Origin: Lysinibacillus sphaericus | GTDB taxonomy: Bacteria > Bacillota > Bacilli > Bacillales_A > Planococcaceae | Assembly (NCBI RefSeq): GCF_006864135.1 | Contig: NZ_SADV01000006.1 | Coordinates: 207,825-271,824 of the forward strand | Length of the DNA stretch: 64,000 nt | Direction: 5' to 3' | Part shown: one piece after another, positions 63,920-64,000 of the stretch | Numbering within the stretch: the stretch's first letter is position 1 | Layout of the letters: each line of letters begins with the position of its first letter | Notes under the pieces: generated by a model | Told to the model about the DNA's origin: nothing | Database searches by the model: none | What the model saw: only the letters and a program-made list of their open reading frames with translations | Translations under genes and position numbers: made by a program

Positions 63920-64000
63920 TTAGAATTGCTGAAGATCGCCTCTTGGTCGAGAGCCGCCTAAAATTGTTAAATCTAATTTAATAACTGCTGCTGTAGTTTT
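63920..64000 (-). CDS. RiPP precursor peptide, copy 2 (3' part; runs off the window)
   Basis: The 26 C-terminal codons of a second precursor, identical in protein sequence to residues 20-45 of copy 1 (KTTAAVIKLD…SRPRGDLQQF), followed by TAA at 63920-63922. About 35 bases after the stop also match those after copy 1, so a unit of gene plus downstream spacer was duplicated. Its start and perhaps more copies lie right of the window. Confidence 0.85.
   Translation of the reverse strand, partial: KTTAAVIKLDLTILGGSRPRGDLQQF

Noticed and set aside
63787..63981. 64-codon open frame on the plus strand across the two precursor copies.
   Set aside because: It is antisense to the precursor genes, with no ribosome site. 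The minus-strand frames have a strong site, repeated sequence and operon context.
1..64000. Search for CRISPR arrays, tRNA, rRNA and known riboswitch leaders.
   Set aside because: No regularly spaced direct repeats, tRNA cloverleaf ends or rRNA stretches were recognised by eye. A covariance-model scan would be needed to exclude small RNAs.

Overview
The window is AT-rich, densely packed chromosomal DNA from a Bacillota member of the order Bacillales. The gene families (YunG, YitT, YoaS/YozG, MhqO, MsmX, CD3324, oleate hydratase), the strong AGGAGG ribosome sites and the dispersed intergenic repeats fit a Lysinibacillus/Solibacillus-type bacterium. That assignment is inference from gene content, not a database match.

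Layout. 1-5.3 kb: a MATE efflux pump cut by the left edge, an AI-2E-family exporter, a RidA-fold protein without the catalytic arginine, and an amino-acid permease. 5.3-10 kb: an IclR regulator and a redox/detoxification group (aldo/keto reductase, flavin reductase, MhqO-type dioxygenase, FMN reductase) with an MhqR-like operator upstream of the FMN reductase. 10-22.5 kb: small accessory genes, including YunG, GNATs, a PadR-HAAS-serine hydrolase operon, a cupin, a YozG/YoaS-like pair, YitT, a MocR-ddl pair, a methyltransferase, and a PucR-type regulator next to an MsmX-type sugar ATPase.

22.8-34.8 kb: a one-directional amino-sugar locus. It holds a Gfo/Idh/MocA oxidoreductase, two sugar ABC permeases, a binding lipoprotein, a YesL-like protein, a NagA/AgaA-type deacetylase, a GntR/UTRA regulator, a GatY-type aldolase, a PfkB kinase, a SIS isomerase/deaminase and a ROK kinase. 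Together they encode a complete route from N-acetylgalactosamine to triose phosphates. The ABC system has no ATPase of its own, and the MsmX-like ATPase at 21.5 kb is the obvious partner.

35.3-40.7 kb: an ABC ATPase/permease operon converges on a GntR-ATPase-permease module that was tandemly duplicated and then lost complementary genes. 40.8-49.7 kb: small regulators and acetyltransferases, an ECF sigma/anti-sigma operon whose sigma gene is frameshifted in an A8 tract, a chemoreceptor and oleate hydratase. 50.2-54.3 kb: a Fur-box-controlled iron-siderophore ABC operon. 54.4-55.8 kb: a decayed IS3-family element.

55.9-64 kb is the most unusual part. It is a very AT-rich, tightly coupled operon on the minus strand. 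It contains two tandem copies of a 45-residue peptide gene (the second runs off the right edge), two paralogous fold-type III PLP decarboxylase-like enzymes, an arginase-family enzyme with an N-terminal PqqD-like recognition domain, a Cys/Met-metabolism-type PLP enzyme, an ABC exporter and a GNAT. I read it as a RiPP (ribosomally made, post-translationally modified peptide) cluster in which arginines of a short SRPRGD-containing core are converted, probably to ornithine, and perhaps processed further by PLP chemistry. I know of no described RiPP class with this enzyme set.
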